NCBI GenBank assembly: GCA_028288995.1
Contig: JAQGHF010000005.1
Location: forward strand, 46,578-110,577
Length of the DNA stretch: 64,000 nucleotides
DNA from: Candidatus Saccharimonadota bacterium
GTDB taxonomy: Bacteria > Patescibacteriota > Saccharimonadia > Saccharimonadales > Saccharimonadaceae
Reading direction: 5' to 3'
Below are positions 8,668 to 18,949 of the stretch, piece after piece. Every line of letters begins with the position of its first letter. Positions within the stretch are counted from its first letter, which is position 1. The position numbers were made by a program, and so were the translations under genes. The notes under the pieces were generated by a model, which was not told the DNA's origin, searched no databases, and saw nothing but the letters and a program-made list of their open reading frames with translations.

Positions 8668-9798
8668 ATGAAGACCCGTATAGATATAGACACAAGAACA
8701 TTTGTTCGATTTTGGCTCGTTGTTATTGGATTTGGTTTTGCAATTTTTGCTATTTACCACGCGCTTATTGCCCTTATTATTCTTGGAGTGGCGCTCTTCT
8801 TGGCGCTTGCTTTGAATGGTCCTGTGTCGCGAATTGCACGTATTCTTCCTGGTAAGAGTCGCGTTGCTGCGACTGCACTTGCGTACATACTCGTTGTCGT
8901 TATCCTCGGCTCGATTATCTTCCTTGTTATCCCACCAGTTGTGCAACAAACCGCAAAGTTTGTTCAAAACATTCCCTCACTTGTTGATACGGCAACAAAT
9001 CAGTGGAAAGGGCTGAATGGGCTTATCGACCAATACAACTTGAAACCTCAAGTTGATCAAGCGGTGAACTCAATCAAAGACAGTACCGCAAGCTGGGCGA
9101 GTAATGTTGGGAAGAGTGTCATCACTGGTGTCGGTTCATTCTTCTCGTTCCTTACCGCTACCTTGCTTGTTCTTGTACTGACATTCTTAATGCTTATCGA
9201 AGGTCCTATGTGGATGAAACGACTCTGGGCGCTCTACAACGATCGAAAGAAGATGGTACTTCATCAACGAATTGTCAGTCGTATGTACGGTGTCGTTAGT
9301 GGCTACATCACTGGTCAGCTGACTGTTTCAGCAATTGGCGGTGTCCTTGCCGGTGCAGCTGTCTTTGTGCTGAGCTTCATCTTCCCTCAGATCCCATCAG
9401 GTCTCGCCTTCCCTACGGCTGCTATCACCTTTGTTCTGTCATTGATTCCGATGTTCGGTGCAACGATTGCTGGGCTTTTGATTACTGCACTGCTTGCATT
9501 TAACGCATTGCCTGCAGCGATCATTTACATTATCTACTTCTTCGTTTACCAGCAAGTTGAGAACAATTTTGTCGCACCACATATCCAAGCAAAGAAAATC
9601 GAACTGTCTGCACTTGCAGTGCTTGGTTCAGTCACCATCGGATTGTATCTATTCGGTATCGTCGGTGGTATTATCGCCATTCCAATTGCTGGATCAATTC
9701 GTGTGCTGCTTGATGAGTATCTTCAGCATGTAAAAGCTGAGCGATTAGAAGCTAAGGGTTCAAAGAAAAAAGAAGTCGATATTGAGATTAGCGCGTAA
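8668..9798 (+). CDS. AI-2E family transporter / permease
   Basis: Multi-TM protein with IPMFGATIAG...EPhI-like ENNFVAPHIQAKKIELSALAVL. Confidence 0.9.
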   Translation: MKTRIDIDTRTFVRFWLVVIGFGFAIFAIYHALIALIILGVALFLALALNGPVSRIARILPGKSRVAATALAYILVVVILGSIIFLVIPPVVQQTAKFVQNIPSLVDTATNQWKGLNGLIDQYNLKPQVDQAVNSIKDSTASWASNVGKSVITGVGSFFSFLTATLLVLVLTFLMLIEGPMWMKRLWALYNDRKKMVLHQRIVSRMYGVVSGYITGQLTVSAIGGVLAGAAVFVLSFIFPQIPSGLAFPTAAITFVLSLIPMFGATIAGLLITALLAFNALPAAIIYIIYFFVYQQVENNFVAPHIQAKKIELSALAVLGSVTIGLYLFGIVGGIIAIPIAGSIRVLLDEYLQHVKAERLEAKGSKKKEVDIEISA

Positions 9799-11259
9799 TT
9801 ACGCGTTATATTCCCAGATTGAACCATGGGCGGTGTCACGAACAGTGATGCCGCTCTTTTCGATGTGGTTGCGAAGCTCGTCAGCTGCTTTCCAGTCTTT
9901 ATTCTCACGAGCACGTTCACGTTCGATAATAAGGCGTTTGATATCGTCAGAAATATCTTTGGTTGTATCGAGCAACTGTAGCCCTAGGAGGCTGTCAATC
10001 GTTTCAAGTAGAGATGTCAGCGCGTGTTGGTGGATGTCTTCGATATCGATACCTTCAATTTTACTAAATGCTTCGTCGATAATTGCGAACGCTGTAGGCG
10101 TATCAAGATCGTTTGAGAGGGCTTCTACGAGTGCCTGAGAGCTCGCGTACAGTGAAACTGACTCGTCATCGGTTGATTTCTCATCATCGTCACGAAGACA
10201 GTCATGTGTCTGATGACGAAGTGCTGCGATGTTACGCCAGTTACGAAGACGGTTTTTTGCCCCGTCGAGGTTTTCGAACGTAAAGTTCCCTTCACTGCGG
10301 TAGTGGCTTTGCAACGCGAACATACGAAAATCAAGTGGTGAATACCCTTTCTCTTCAAGGTCATCAAGCGTGTAGCCATTGCCGAGCGACTTACTAATCT
10401 TGGTACCATTCACTTTGAGGTGGTTATTATGCATCCAATAGTTTGCAAAAATCTGACCAGTTGCGGCTTCAGACTGGGCAATCTCATTCGTGTGGTGTAC
10501 GGGGATGTGGTCGATGCCACCGGTATGAAGGTCGAGTGTTTCGCCTAGGAGAGTCATCGCCATAGCTGAGCATTCGAGGTGCCACCCTGGGAAGCCGGGG
10601 CGTTTTTCATCTACTTCAATCAGGTCTGCGGGAGTATCCCATTCCATGTCACGAGTTTCGCCTTCAGGTGTAAACTTCCAGAGTGCAAAGTCACTATGAT
10701 TACGTTTTTCAGGATTGAATTCGACACGTGCGCCTGCGCGTTGAGCTTCAAGGTCAAGTTCAGCAAAATCAGCGTAGGTTGGGAACTTTGCGGTATCGAA
10801 ATAAATGCCATCGTCGATTTCGTAGGTAAAGCCTTTTTCCTTTAATGTACGAACAAGTTGAAGTTGCTCTTCAATATAATTGGTTGCCTTTGTAATGTGA
10901 GTCGGCGCAATAAGATTAAGCCGCTCCATTCCTTTAAGGAAATCTTCGGTATAAAAAGCAGCCACTTCCCAGGCAGTTTTACCTTCACGGCGTGCACCTT
11001 TTTCAAGTTTGTCTTCACCCTCATCGGCATCGCTAACGAGGTGTCCAACATCAGTGATGTTCATAACACGGTCAACCTTTAAGTCGTTTGCTTGCAAGAC
11101 GCGAACCAGCGTATCCCAGTAAAGATAGGAAGTCCAGTTACCAACATGCAAATAGTCATAGACAGTCGGACCACAGGTGTAGAGACTGACTTTCCCGTCG
11201 ACTTGAGGAGTAAATAGATCTACTTTTTTCGAGAGTTGGTTATGAAACTGAAGACTCAT
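9799..11259 (-). CDS. cysS: Cysteinyl-tRNA synthetase
   Basis: LYTCGPTVYDYLHVGNW, GWHLECSAMA, HHTNEIAQSEA, KISKSLGN. Confidence 0.97.
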   Translation of the reverse strand: MSLQFHNQLSKKVDLFTPQVDGKVSLYTCGPTVYDYLHVGNWTSYLYWDTLVRVLQANDLKVDRVMNITDVGHLVSDADEGEDKLEKGARREGKTAWEVAAFYTEDFLKGMERLNLIAPTHITKATNYIEEQLQLVRTLKEKGFTYEIDDGIYFDTAKFPTYADFAELDLEAQRAGARVEFNPEKRNHSDFALWKFTPEGETRDMEWDTPADLIEVDEKRPGFPGWHLECSAMAMTLLGETLDLHTGGIDHIPVHHTNEIAQSEAATGQIFANYWMHNNHLKVNGTKISKSLGNGYTLDDLEEKGYSPLDFRMFALQSHYRSEGNFTFENLDGAKNRLRNWRNIAALRHQTHDCLRDDDEKSTDDESVSLYASSQALVEALSNDLDTPTAFAIIDEAFSKIEGIDIEDIHQHALTSLLETIDSLLGLQLLDTTKDISDDIKRLIIERERARENKDWKAADELRNHIEKSGITVRDTAHGSIWEYNA

Positions 11260-12235
11260 ATTCGGTAATTGCCTTATCTGTTGCAGAGATTAATTCTGTC
11301 ATTATTTTGTCATAGCTTTCAAAAACGCGAAAGCCTGATGCGTATTTGTGACCACCACCACCAAAGAAGCCGGCGACTTGCTCGGCGATTGGATAGTTGC
11401 TACGGATCTTGCCGGTCAGTTTTCCGTCTGGGTAGGTTTTAAATGCAATCGCAATTTTGACACCAATGACGAGGCGCATTTCATCAAGCACGAGCACGCT
11501 TGGATTGTATTGATCGCTGAACTCGGCGATCTCATCCCACGGAATGTGCACGGTAGCGAGCTGGCCGTCGAGGCTGTATTCGATACGTTCTAACAGACGA
11601 CCTTTGTAGGCGAGGATCTCTGCAGACTTCTTCATGAATTCGCGACGACGTTCTTCAATAACGCTGTTGTGCGCACCAAGCGCAACTAATTCACCAACAG
11701 TGTGAAATGTCGATGCGGTGACATTCTGCGTGGTGAGACCAAGGCTGTCGCTCATAATGGCAATCATCATGTCTTCGGCAGCTTGCGGGGTAATTTTCCA
11801 GTCAAACTGTGCGGCGAGCTTGTAAATAATCTCACTAGTCGCAACGGCTTCTTCAGCGAGGATATCATGTTCAAACTGGAGCGTTGTTTCTGTTTCTGTG
11901 TGATGATCAATGACAAGTACCGGATGCGATTCAAGGAAATGACGAGCACCATTAATTTCAAGCGCTTTGCTGATAAGTGTCTCACTGGTGGTATCGACGA
12001 TAATAGCCAGGTCGGCTGAGGTATCAAAATCTTGAGTGACGCGGTCCCAGCCATTGATGTAACGCAGGTATTTTGGCATTTCAACGTCGCAGTAGAGGTG
12101 CACGTCTTTACCCAGATCAGATAAAATTTCTTCCAACGCTAAAGCACTGCCGAGGCTATCGCCGTCGGGATTTTCGGCCTGGATGACCATGATTTTTTGA
12201 GCTGAGCCTATCAGCTGTTTTGCAGATTCGTACAT
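11240..12235 (-). CDS. DHH/DHHA1 phosphoesterase (NrnA-like)
   Basis: NPDGDSLGSALAL, VIDHHTETE, GGGGHKYASGFRV. Confidence 0.93.
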   Translation of the reverse strand: MYESAKQLIGSAQKIMVIQAENPDGDSLGSALALEEILSDLGKDVHLYCDVEMPKYLRYINGWDRVTQDFDTSADLAIIVDTTSETLISKALEINGARHFLESHPVLVIDHHTETETTLQFEHDILAEEAVATSEIIYKLAAQFDWKITPQAAEDMMIAIMSDSLGLTTQNVTASTFHTVGELVALGAHNSVIEERRREFMKKSAEILAYKGRLLERIEYSLDGQLATVHIPWDEIAEFSDQYNPSVLVLDEMRLVIGVKIAIAFKTYPDGKLTGKIRSNYPIAEQVAGFFGGGGHKYASGFRVFESYDKIMTELISATDKAITEYESSVS

Positions 12236-12254
12236 TAGGTCTTATTGTACCAGA

Positions 12255-12869
12255 TTAGAACGAGCGACGACCTTCAAGAGCGTGTGTCAGGGTAATTTGA
12301 TCAGCGTATTCCAGATCAACCCCAACGGGGATACCACGAGCCAAGCGACTCATCTCGACGTCAATGCCGGCATCTTTAATATGACGTTGCAAAAACAGTG
12401 CGGTTGACTCGCCTTCGACGCTGGCATTAGTGGCGATAATCACCTCTTTCACATCGTCGTCAACAAGGCGCTTCAAGAGTTCTGGAATATGGAGTTGCTC
12501 TGGTCCCACTCCGTCGATAGGGCTAATTGCGCCACCAAGGACGTGGTACGTTCCCTTGAATTGCCCTGTTCGTTCAAGGGCGACAATATCAAGAGGCTCT
12601 TCAACGACTGCAACAAGTGTCTTGTCGCGATTAGGATCACTATAGAGCGGCGATACTTCCTCATCCGCGTCAATGAGTGCAAATGTGATTGGACAGGTCT
12701 TCACGAGGCTGTGAATGTCGTGAATTGCCGTTGAGAGTGACGTATTAATGTGCTGGTCAGCCTTCAATAGGAAATAGGCGTACCGTTCGGCAGTACGCGA
12801 CCCAACGCCGGGCAAGCGTCCGAGTTCGTCGATTAATTTTTCCAGTGCGACTGGCAGCAAGTGAGCCAT
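12255..12869 (-). CDS. recR: Recombination protein RecR, zinc-finger cysteines mostly missing
   Basis: LPGVGSRTAERYA, VVEEPLDIVALERTGQFKGTYHVLGGAISPIDGVGP. Confidence 0.96.
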   Translation of the reverse strand: MAHLLPVALEKLIDELGRLPGVGSRTAERYAYFLLKADQHINTSLSTAIHDIHSLVKTCPITFALIDADEEVSPLYSDPNRDKTLVAVVEEPLDIVALERTGQFKGTYHVLGGAISPIDGVGPEQLHIPELLKRLVDDDVKEVIIATNASVEGESTALFLQRHIKDAGIDVEMSRLARGIPVGVDLEYADQITLTHALEGRRSF

Positions 12870-12875
12870 GAAACT

Positions 12876-13166
12876 CTAAAGACCTAGGTTGCCAAGACCA
12901 CCCATAAGGGGCTTCATTTTTTCAGCAGCAACTTCTTGTGCTTTTGCAAGTCCGTCACGAACTGCAATTTCAATCCAGTGTTCAAGTTCAGCGATGTCAT
13001 CAACATCGACCGATGCTGGATTGATCGTGATCTTTTTCATCTTCAATTCACCAGTGATCTGTACGACAACTGCGCCGTCACCTGCTTCAACTTCAATAAT
13101 TTCTTTCTTTAAATCGCTCTGCGCTTTACGTAGCTTGTTCAGCATCTTCATTTGGTCAAAAGCCAT
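12876..13166 (-). CDS. YbaB/EbfC nucleoid-associated protein
   Basis: Short basic protein directly upstream of recR; GDGAVVVQITGELKMKKITINP. Confidence 0.92.
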   Translation of the reverse strand: MAFDQMKMLNKLRKAQSDLKKEIIEVEAGDGAVVVQITGELKMKKITINPASVDVDDIAELEHWIEIAVRDGLAKAQEVAAEKMKPLMGGLGNLGL

Positions 13167-13209
13167 TATATTCTCCGTCTCTTAATTACTTCTTAATTAT
13201 ACGTTACTG

Positions 13210-14637
13210 TTAACTCTTTTTGTAGATGTAGAGTCGATCACTGTCGCTTGTGTATGTCGTCGTGATGATTTGAGTGATGTGATAGCTTGGTGAGATGCTC
13301 GTATGCGCCAGACGGGTTGCGACAAATTCATTACTCATCGGAATCGTCTCCACGCTGAGTCCAGGTCTGTGATGTGCAACGGCCTGGTAGAATGCCAGTT
13401 CGTCACTTGTTACAACAAGATTCTTTGTGTTCTTCGGAATGAGCTTTAAATCATTTGAGAAATTAACCGCAGTACTTGGCGCGTAGTGATAGCCGTAGAT
13501 ATAACGATCTAACCCCGATCCAATCAACGTAATGACAAGAATAACGATGGGAATAAGTCCCGCGATACGTGCGTAAGGGTTCAGTGGGAATAGTCGGTAC
13601 CAATAGGTAATGAGACTTGTGAGTCCAGCTGCCAGCAATAAGACCGATGGAATAAATGTCACGCTCGTAAAGAGTGGGTTAATAAGCAGCACTGGAATAA
13701 GACAGAGGAGCCAAATGATTATCAAGTAACTTCGTGTTGTGTCGCGTGTCAGGATAAGTCTATAGATACCGAGTCCAATAATGAGGACTGAACCGAACCC
13801 AAAGACGGGGGTCATGAGCGTTGTCGTACTTGGTTCCCAGAATAGGAAAAATTGCTTTAATAACGTGATAACATTTGCACCAATGTCAGGTGGCCAGGTT
13901 GCTGGTACGCCAAGCAAGCTCAGACCAAGTTGTGGTTTTATGGCAATAAGATAAGCAAGTGGTGCAATAAGAACGGCTGCAGTAAAGAGACTAATACTAA
14001 CCTTTACTTTAGAAAGTCGTCGGACGATATTACGAAGATGCGGGTGGAGCGTCACGGCGAGTGTAATCGCAATAAGCGGATAGATGCTGAGCGGTGTGTA
14101 GAGGCTCAGTGCTGCAGCCGCAGCGAATGAGATTTTCCAGAAGAGCCTCCCCTTCTTCGCACGTGTTACCTGCGTACCAAGTGACAAAAGGAGGATCGGC
14201 CAGAACACATAGAGGATTCCTGGAGTACCATTTTGGGCGATAAACAGGAACTGTCCAGTGGTGATCGTAATGAGTGATGTGAGGACTGCAATGTTCGGTT
14301 TGAACCATCGTCGCAGCAGAAGGATTAAGCCAATAGCAGAGAATAGTGCAAGGATAAGCGCTGGGGCTTTGATGCTAATATCATACACACCGAAAAAGTG
14401 AAAAATGAGTTTTTGTAAAAGATAGAAAGGTAAGCTTGTGAGCGCAAACGTTGACGGATCAGAGAAAGAAAGACCATCGCTACGAATCGTTGCACGCATT
14501 TCTTCTGGAGATACACCGCCCGGAACATAGAGCCCAGCGAATATAAGTAGACCCGCAAGAAGCAATGCGATAATGCTATAACCGACGATGTAACGCCAGC
14601 GGTAAATAAAGAAATTGGTAATATCTCTCGCAGCCAT
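13210..14637 (-). CDS. Glycosyltransferase family 39-like membrane protein
   Basis: Many TMs; SLPFYLLQKLIFHFFGVYDISIKAPALILALFSAIGL. Confidence 0.75.
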   Translation of the reverse strand: MAARDITNFFIYRWRYIVGYSIIALLLAGLLIFAGLYVPGGVSPEEMRATIRSDGLSFSDPSTFALTSLPFYLLQKLIFHFFGVYDISIKAPALILALFSAIGLILLLRRWFKPNIAVLTSLITITTGQFLFIAQNGTPGILYVFWPILLLSLGTQVTRAKKGRLFWKISFAAAAALSLYTPLSIYPLIAITLAVTLHPHLRNIVRRLSKVKVSISLFTAAVLIAPLAYLIAIKPQLGLSLLGVPATWPPDIGANVITLLKQFFLFWEPSTTTLMTPVFGFGSVLIIGLGIYRLILTRDTTRSYLIIIWLLCLIPVLLINPLFTSVTFIPSVLLLAAGLTSLITYWYRLFPLNPYARIAGLIPIVILVITLIGSGLDRYIYGYHYAPSTAVNFSNDLKLIPKNTKNLVVTSDELAFYQAVAHHRPGLSVETIPMSNEFVATRLAHTSISPSYHITQIITTTYTSDSDRLYIYKKS

Positions 14638-14657
14638 AAGTTACCTTGATTATATCA

Positions 14658-16007
14658 TTAACTATCGTGCTTGCGGTCTAAGGACATAAAGCGCAGGCGC
14701 TCAGGGTGGAAGAAGAGTTCAATCTTGCCGGTTGGTCCGTTACGGTGTTTCGCAATGATAAGATCAGTAATCTGTTTACGATCTGTATCTGGGTTGTAGT
14801 ACTCTTCACGATAGATAAACATGACGATATCAGCATCTTGCTCAATTGATCCTGATTCACGTAGGTCAGCGAGTTGTGGAATTTGTGGATTTCGTGATTC
14901 AACCGAACGAGAAAGTTGACTAAGAGCAATAACTGGCACGTTCAATTCTCGGGCAAGAAGCTTCAGTCCACGTGAGATTTCGCTCACCTCTTGGACACGG
15001 TTTCCGTTATCACGACCACTTCCCTGCATCAGCTGGAGGTAATCAATGATGATAAGTCCTAGCGGCTGTTCGTGTGCAGCACGGCGTGCTTTTGTACGCA
15101 TTTCAAGTACACTCACACCAGGTGTGTCGTCAATAAAGATCGGTGCTTCGGCCATTTCGCCCATCGCATCAGAAAGTTTACTAAAGTCATCGTCGGAAAG
15201 ATTTCCGGTACGAATATTCCAGCTATCGACACCTGATGCGTCGGATAGCATACGGTCAACTAGTTGTTCTTTGCTCATCTCGAGGCTAAAGAATAAGACG
15301 GGTTGTTTTGCAATTGTTGCGACGTTATACGCAAGGTTTGTTACCAAAGTCGTCTTACCCATTGCAGGACGCGCCGCAAGAATAATGAGGTCACTACGCT
15401 GCAGACCTGCAGTCATAGTATCGAGGTCGCGATAGCCAGTTCTCACGCCGCGCAGCTGTCCTTTGTTTCTGTGGAGCTCTTCCATACGGTCGAAGCTTTC
15501 GGTCAAGATACTTTCGATACTGACAAGATCTTGCTTCAGCGACTGATCACTGACTGAAAAGAGTTCAGCTTCTGCTTGCTCGAGGAGCTCTGCGGTTGAG
15601 GTTTCTTCATCGTACCCAAGTTCTGAAATATCACCACTTGCCTTGATAAGACGACGACGAATTGCCTTTTGCGCAACAAGTTCTGCGTAGGCTTCGGCAT
15701 GCGCGGCAGTCGGGACGTAGTTTGTAAGTTCAGTGAGATACGCAGAACCACCAATTGTTTCAATGTCGTTCTTCTTCTTTAATTCTTCGGTGAGTGTCAA
15801 AAGGTCGACGGGTTTGTGTTTTTCGTAGAGACGCATCATCGCGTCATAAATAAGTCCATGACGTTTGTCGTAAAAATCGTGGGGTTTGACGTGTTCTGAA
15901 ATATCGGCGAGTGTTTCTTCGTCAATCAAAACAGCACCAAGCAAACTCATCTCGGCATCAAGATTTTGTGGTGGTATTTTCCCTGCAGGGACGTTTTTCG
16001 TCGCCAT
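14658..16007 (-). CDS. dnaB: Replicative DNA helicase
   Basis: PPQNLDAEMSLLGAVL, AARPAMGKTTLVTNLA, IIDYLQLMQGSG. Confidence 0.97.
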   Translation of the reverse strand: MATKNVPAGKIPPQNLDAEMSLLGAVLIDEETLADISEHVKPHDFYDKRHGLIYDAMMRLYEKHKPVDLLTLTEELKKKNDIETIGGSAYLTELTNYVPTAAHAEAYAELVAQKAIRRRLIKASGDISELGYDEETSTAELLEQAEAELFSVSDQSLKQDLVSIESILTESFDRMEELHRNKGQLRGVRTGYRDLDTMTAGLQRSDLIILAARPAMGKTTLVTNLAYNVATIAKQPVLFFSLEMSKEQLVDRMLSDASGVDSWNIRTGNLSDDDFSKLSDAMGEMAEAPIFIDDTPGVSVLEMRTKARRAAHEQPLGLIIIDYLQLMQGSGRDNGNRVQEVSEISRGLKLLARELNVPVIALSQLSRSVESRNPQIPQLADLRESGSIEQDADIVMFIYREEYYNPDTDRKQITDLIIAKHRNGPTGKIELFFHPERLRFMSLDRKHDS

Positions 16008-16031
16008 GAACCCCTTCTTCGAGGTCGCGTC

Positions 16032-17453
16032 TTACAGTGCGACCTCTTCTCCTCCGCCCATAATAGCAGCTACGGCAGCAGCCTGGCTACTCTTTGGTGG
16101 CAGAGGTGTGGGAACTGTGTGGACGGTAAGTTCATAACTCCCAATACTTTTCAGTGCTTCGTAGAGGTAGGTACTGTATTTTTGGTCGTCGAGCTTTTTC
16201 TTGTAGAATGCATTTTTTGTATAGAGCGTGAGATCGCTAGCGATGAGTTCGTGGTCGCATTTCGAGAGAACGCTGAATAAGGCTACGTAATTTTTGCGGG
16301 TGTGTTCAATCAATGCTTTCCAGTCAAAATCCCTAGGTTCGCCAGAGTCAAGATCACCACTGGCAGAAACTTCTTCCGCAGATACTACTTTAGCTGGAGC
16401 TGGCATTTCTGGCTTCACTTTTGTCGCTAGTTTGCTTAACTCTTCAATGGTTGCTGTTACTTCGAGGACCGGGGTTGCGAGGGCTGCTGTTTTTGTTGGT
16501 TTGTGTTCCAGTGCTGCTGCGCCGAGGGTTGCAAGGAGCTTTAGCTGTGGTTGGCTACTTCTTGAGACGTCAAGGAGGCTATCAAGCAACGGCAATAAGT
16601 ATGGTTTGCTTGCAACCTGGTCACGAATCGTGTGTGTCAGTTGCTCGGTCAATGTTACGGGACTAATGCCATCAGCGGTTGTCTGCTCGAGGAGCTCGGC
16701 AACTTTGGTAACATCGTGCGCTTCGACGCTCGCAATGATTGCTTCAACGGCGATGGTTGGCGCAAGACCAAGTGTCGCTTCAATAAGATCTGGAGTAATA
16801 CCTTTTTTATCGTCAGTCAGGCTGGCAAGCTGATCAAGTAAGCTGATGCTGTCGCGGAAACTGCCGTCGCCGCGTTGGGCGATCAGTTTTAACGAAGCGT
16901 CATCGATAATGATCTTTTCCTCGTCGGCAATATAACGAAGGTGTTTGACGGCATCGGCTTCGCTAATGGCACGAAAGCCATAGCGCTGCGTACGACTCAC
17001 AATTGTTGCTGGTAATTTGTCGACGTCAGTTGTGGCGAGGATGAAAACGATATGCTCTGGCGGTTCTTCGAGGGTTTTCAGGAGCGCGTTAAAGGCTGCT
17101 TTTGAAAGCATGTGTACCTCGTCGATGATGTAGACTTTCTTGGCAGCAGAAACTGGCGCAATCTGCACTTTTTCACGAAGGTCACGAACGTCTTCGACGC
17201 CATTATTACTGGCGGCATCGATCTCGATAATATCTAAATGGGTTGAGTCGTCGCTATAAGGGAGATGGTTAATCTCGTGTGCTAAGATTCTTGCAACTGA
17301 GGTCTTACCAACCCCTCGAGGACCAGTTAATAGATAGGCATGAGAGATACGACCGGCTTTAATAGCCCGCGTTAAAATATCAGTGATATGATTCTGCCCC
17401 ACAACTTCGTCGAGTGATTTGCTCCGATATTTCCGATATAGCGCCGTAGACAC
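16032..17453 (-). CDS. dnaX: DNA polymerase III subunit gamma/tau, zinc module absent
   Basis: YRKYRSKSLDEVVGQNHI, GPRGVGKTSVARILA, IEIDAASNNGVEDVRDLRE, DEVHMLSKAAFNALLKTLEEPP. Confidence 0.96.
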   Translation of the reverse strand: MSTALYRKYRSKSLDEVVGQNHITDILTRAIKAGRISHAYLLTGPRGVGKTSVARILAHEINHLPYSDDSTHLDIIEIDAASNNGVEDVRDLREKVQIAPVSAAKKVYIIDEVHMLSKAAFNALLKTLEEPPEHIVFILATTDVDKLPATIVSRTQRYGFRAISEADAVKHLRYIADEEKIIIDDASLKLIAQRGDGSFRDSISLLDQLASLTDDKKGITPDLIEATLGLAPTIAVEAIIASVEAHDVTKVAELLEQTTADGISPVTLTEQLTHTIRDQVASKPYLLPLLDSLLDVSRSSQPQLKLLATLGAAALEHKPTKTAALATPVLEVTATIEELSKLATKVKPEMPAPAKVVSAEEVSASGDLDSGEPRDFDWKALIEHTRKNYVALFSVLSKCDHELIASDLTLYTKNAFYKKKLDDQKYSTYLYEALKSIGSYELTVHTVPTPLPPKSSQAAAVAAIMGGGEEVAL

Positions 17454-17604
17454 CTTTTTCTCCCCTATTTCTTTTTCTAGTATACGTGCTAAAAAACGTA
17501 AATTTGTTGTGTTTTAAGCACAGTTGTTTTTTAGTCGTTTACCTTTTGTTTGTTTTCACCTCAGTGATAAGGCTACTATACTGCTTATGGAATGTTGTTG
17601 CAAT

Positions 17605-17648
17605 AAAAAAGTCCCTAGAATCACTTAATTGAAAATGATTCTAGGGAC
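17605..17648 (-). terminator. Rho-independent terminator (13-bp perfect stem)
   Basis: gtccctagaatca / tgattctagggac with T6 run on the minus-strand side. Confidence 0.85.
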
Positions 17649-17684
17649 TTTGCCGATTCGCGGTGAGGCGAATCGGCCGTCCTG

Positions 17685-18155
17685 TTACACGCCGAGCGCG
17701 GTGAGTCGTTTGTCGAACTTCAACCACTCTTCGTACATGGACCACTCATCCATGGCGAACTCGTTCTCGTACCTGATCTGCACGATGGAGACAATGTGCG
17801 GGTAGCTGTCGTAGATCCACTCCAGCAGGCTGGTGAGTGGAGCAAACAGCACTTGTTCGTCTTCGACGGTGAAGTTGAGCACCTCGAGAGGTGCCGCCTC
17901 AACCGAGCCGTGCAGGCGAACGATGGCGTCCTTGAGAGACTCATCGTCATCTCGTGGTCGGATGTTGTGGTGTTCGAACGCCTTCTCGATGTACAGAGTG
18001 GTGCTCTTCGTGAGTCCAGCAGTCTCTGTTAGTATCTTCGGCGAGAAAAGAGCAAGCTCTGTTCCCGTGGTGAGACCGAGTTGTTGCAGTTCGGCGATGC
18101 GATCATTGTCAGCTGAAAACAATACTTCCAGTGATGGAAGAACAGTGAGTTTCAT
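17685..18155 (-). CDS. Uncharacterised protein, 156 aa, with weak helix-hairpin-helix-like N-terminus
   Basis: Complete ORF with SD GAAGGG; promoter TTGACT-17-TATAAT upstream; own terminator. Confidence 0.75.
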   Translation of the reverse strand: MKLTVLPSLEVLFSADNDRIAELQQLGLTTGTELALFSPKILTETAGLTKSTTLYIEKAFEHHNIRPRDDDESLKDAIVRLHGSVEAAPLEVLNFTVEDEQVLFAPLTSLLEWIYDSYPHIVSIVQIRYENEFAMDEWSMYEEWLKFDKRLTALGV

Positions 18156-18269
18156 CTTTACCCTTCGGATTGAATGGATGTAACAGGAACAAGCTAAGAC
18201 TTACGAAAATCTAAAGCTAGCTATAATTATAGCACTTTTATACAATAAAGTCAATTAAGAGGGAAAGAG

Positions 18270-18788
18270 CTAAAGCGCAGCTTCAACTGCTGCCCAGGTC
18301 GCTTCTGGGTTATCTGCAGGAACGATAATAGTGACTTGGTCGCCCATATTAATACGGAAGTATGTCACGCTGGCAAGGAGGATGCGGTATTCGCGGCCGT
18401 TTGCTTCAACGTAATATGCGCCGTCGTGTTGGACGAGTGTTCCAATGATCTGGATACGCTCGATTGGACCGATTTGCTTGTAGATGAAACTTCCGTCATC
18501 GGCAATGGTAAGTTTGAGGATGTCACCTTCGACAAGTTTTGACTTGCTGGCATAGTTTGCGGGAACTGGGTATTCTTTACCATCAGGTCCAGCCATTTTT
18601 TGACCATCAAAGATTCCTTCGACGACTTTGCCGCCGACTTCCTCGTTAGTACCTGATTTTGGAGTGATAACGTTGCCGTCGTCACCGATAATGCTAATCA
18701 ACAGCTCCTTGGCTGCCGCTAGGTTGGTTTCTGCTTCTTGGATCAAGCTGTGTAGTCGCTTGACTTGTTTCTCTGGTAGTTCAGACAT
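18270..18788 (-). CDS. Uncharacterised conserved-looking protein, 172 aa
   Basis: ORF from MSELPEKQVKRLHS; beta-rich C-terminal part. Confidence 0.7.
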   Translation of the reverse strand: MSELPEKQVKRLHSLIQEAETNLAAAKELLISIIGDDGNVITPKSGTNEEVGGKVVEGIFDGQKMAGPDGKEYPVPANYASKSKLVEGDILKLTIADDGSFIYKQIGPIERIQIIGTLVQHDGAYYVEANGREYRILLASVTYFRINMGDQVTIIVPADNPEATWAAVEAAL

Positions 18789-18949
18789 GGGTACTCGCAA
18801 TTCCTTTATCTGTGTATTTTTGAATTTGTATACCTCACTTATAGCAATGGATTGTGAAAATGTCAATCCTTATGTCTTAAAAAAGCTAAAGCCCGCCCCC
18901 AAGGGAGCGTACAAGACAAATCTTGTGTGGCTTCAACCTTGAGGACAGG

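Noticed and set aside
10201-10230. CTGATGACGAAG motif, hammerhead-core-like
   Set aside because: No stem II between the CTGATGA and GAA elements and no pairing flanks; it lies inside cysS coding sequence.
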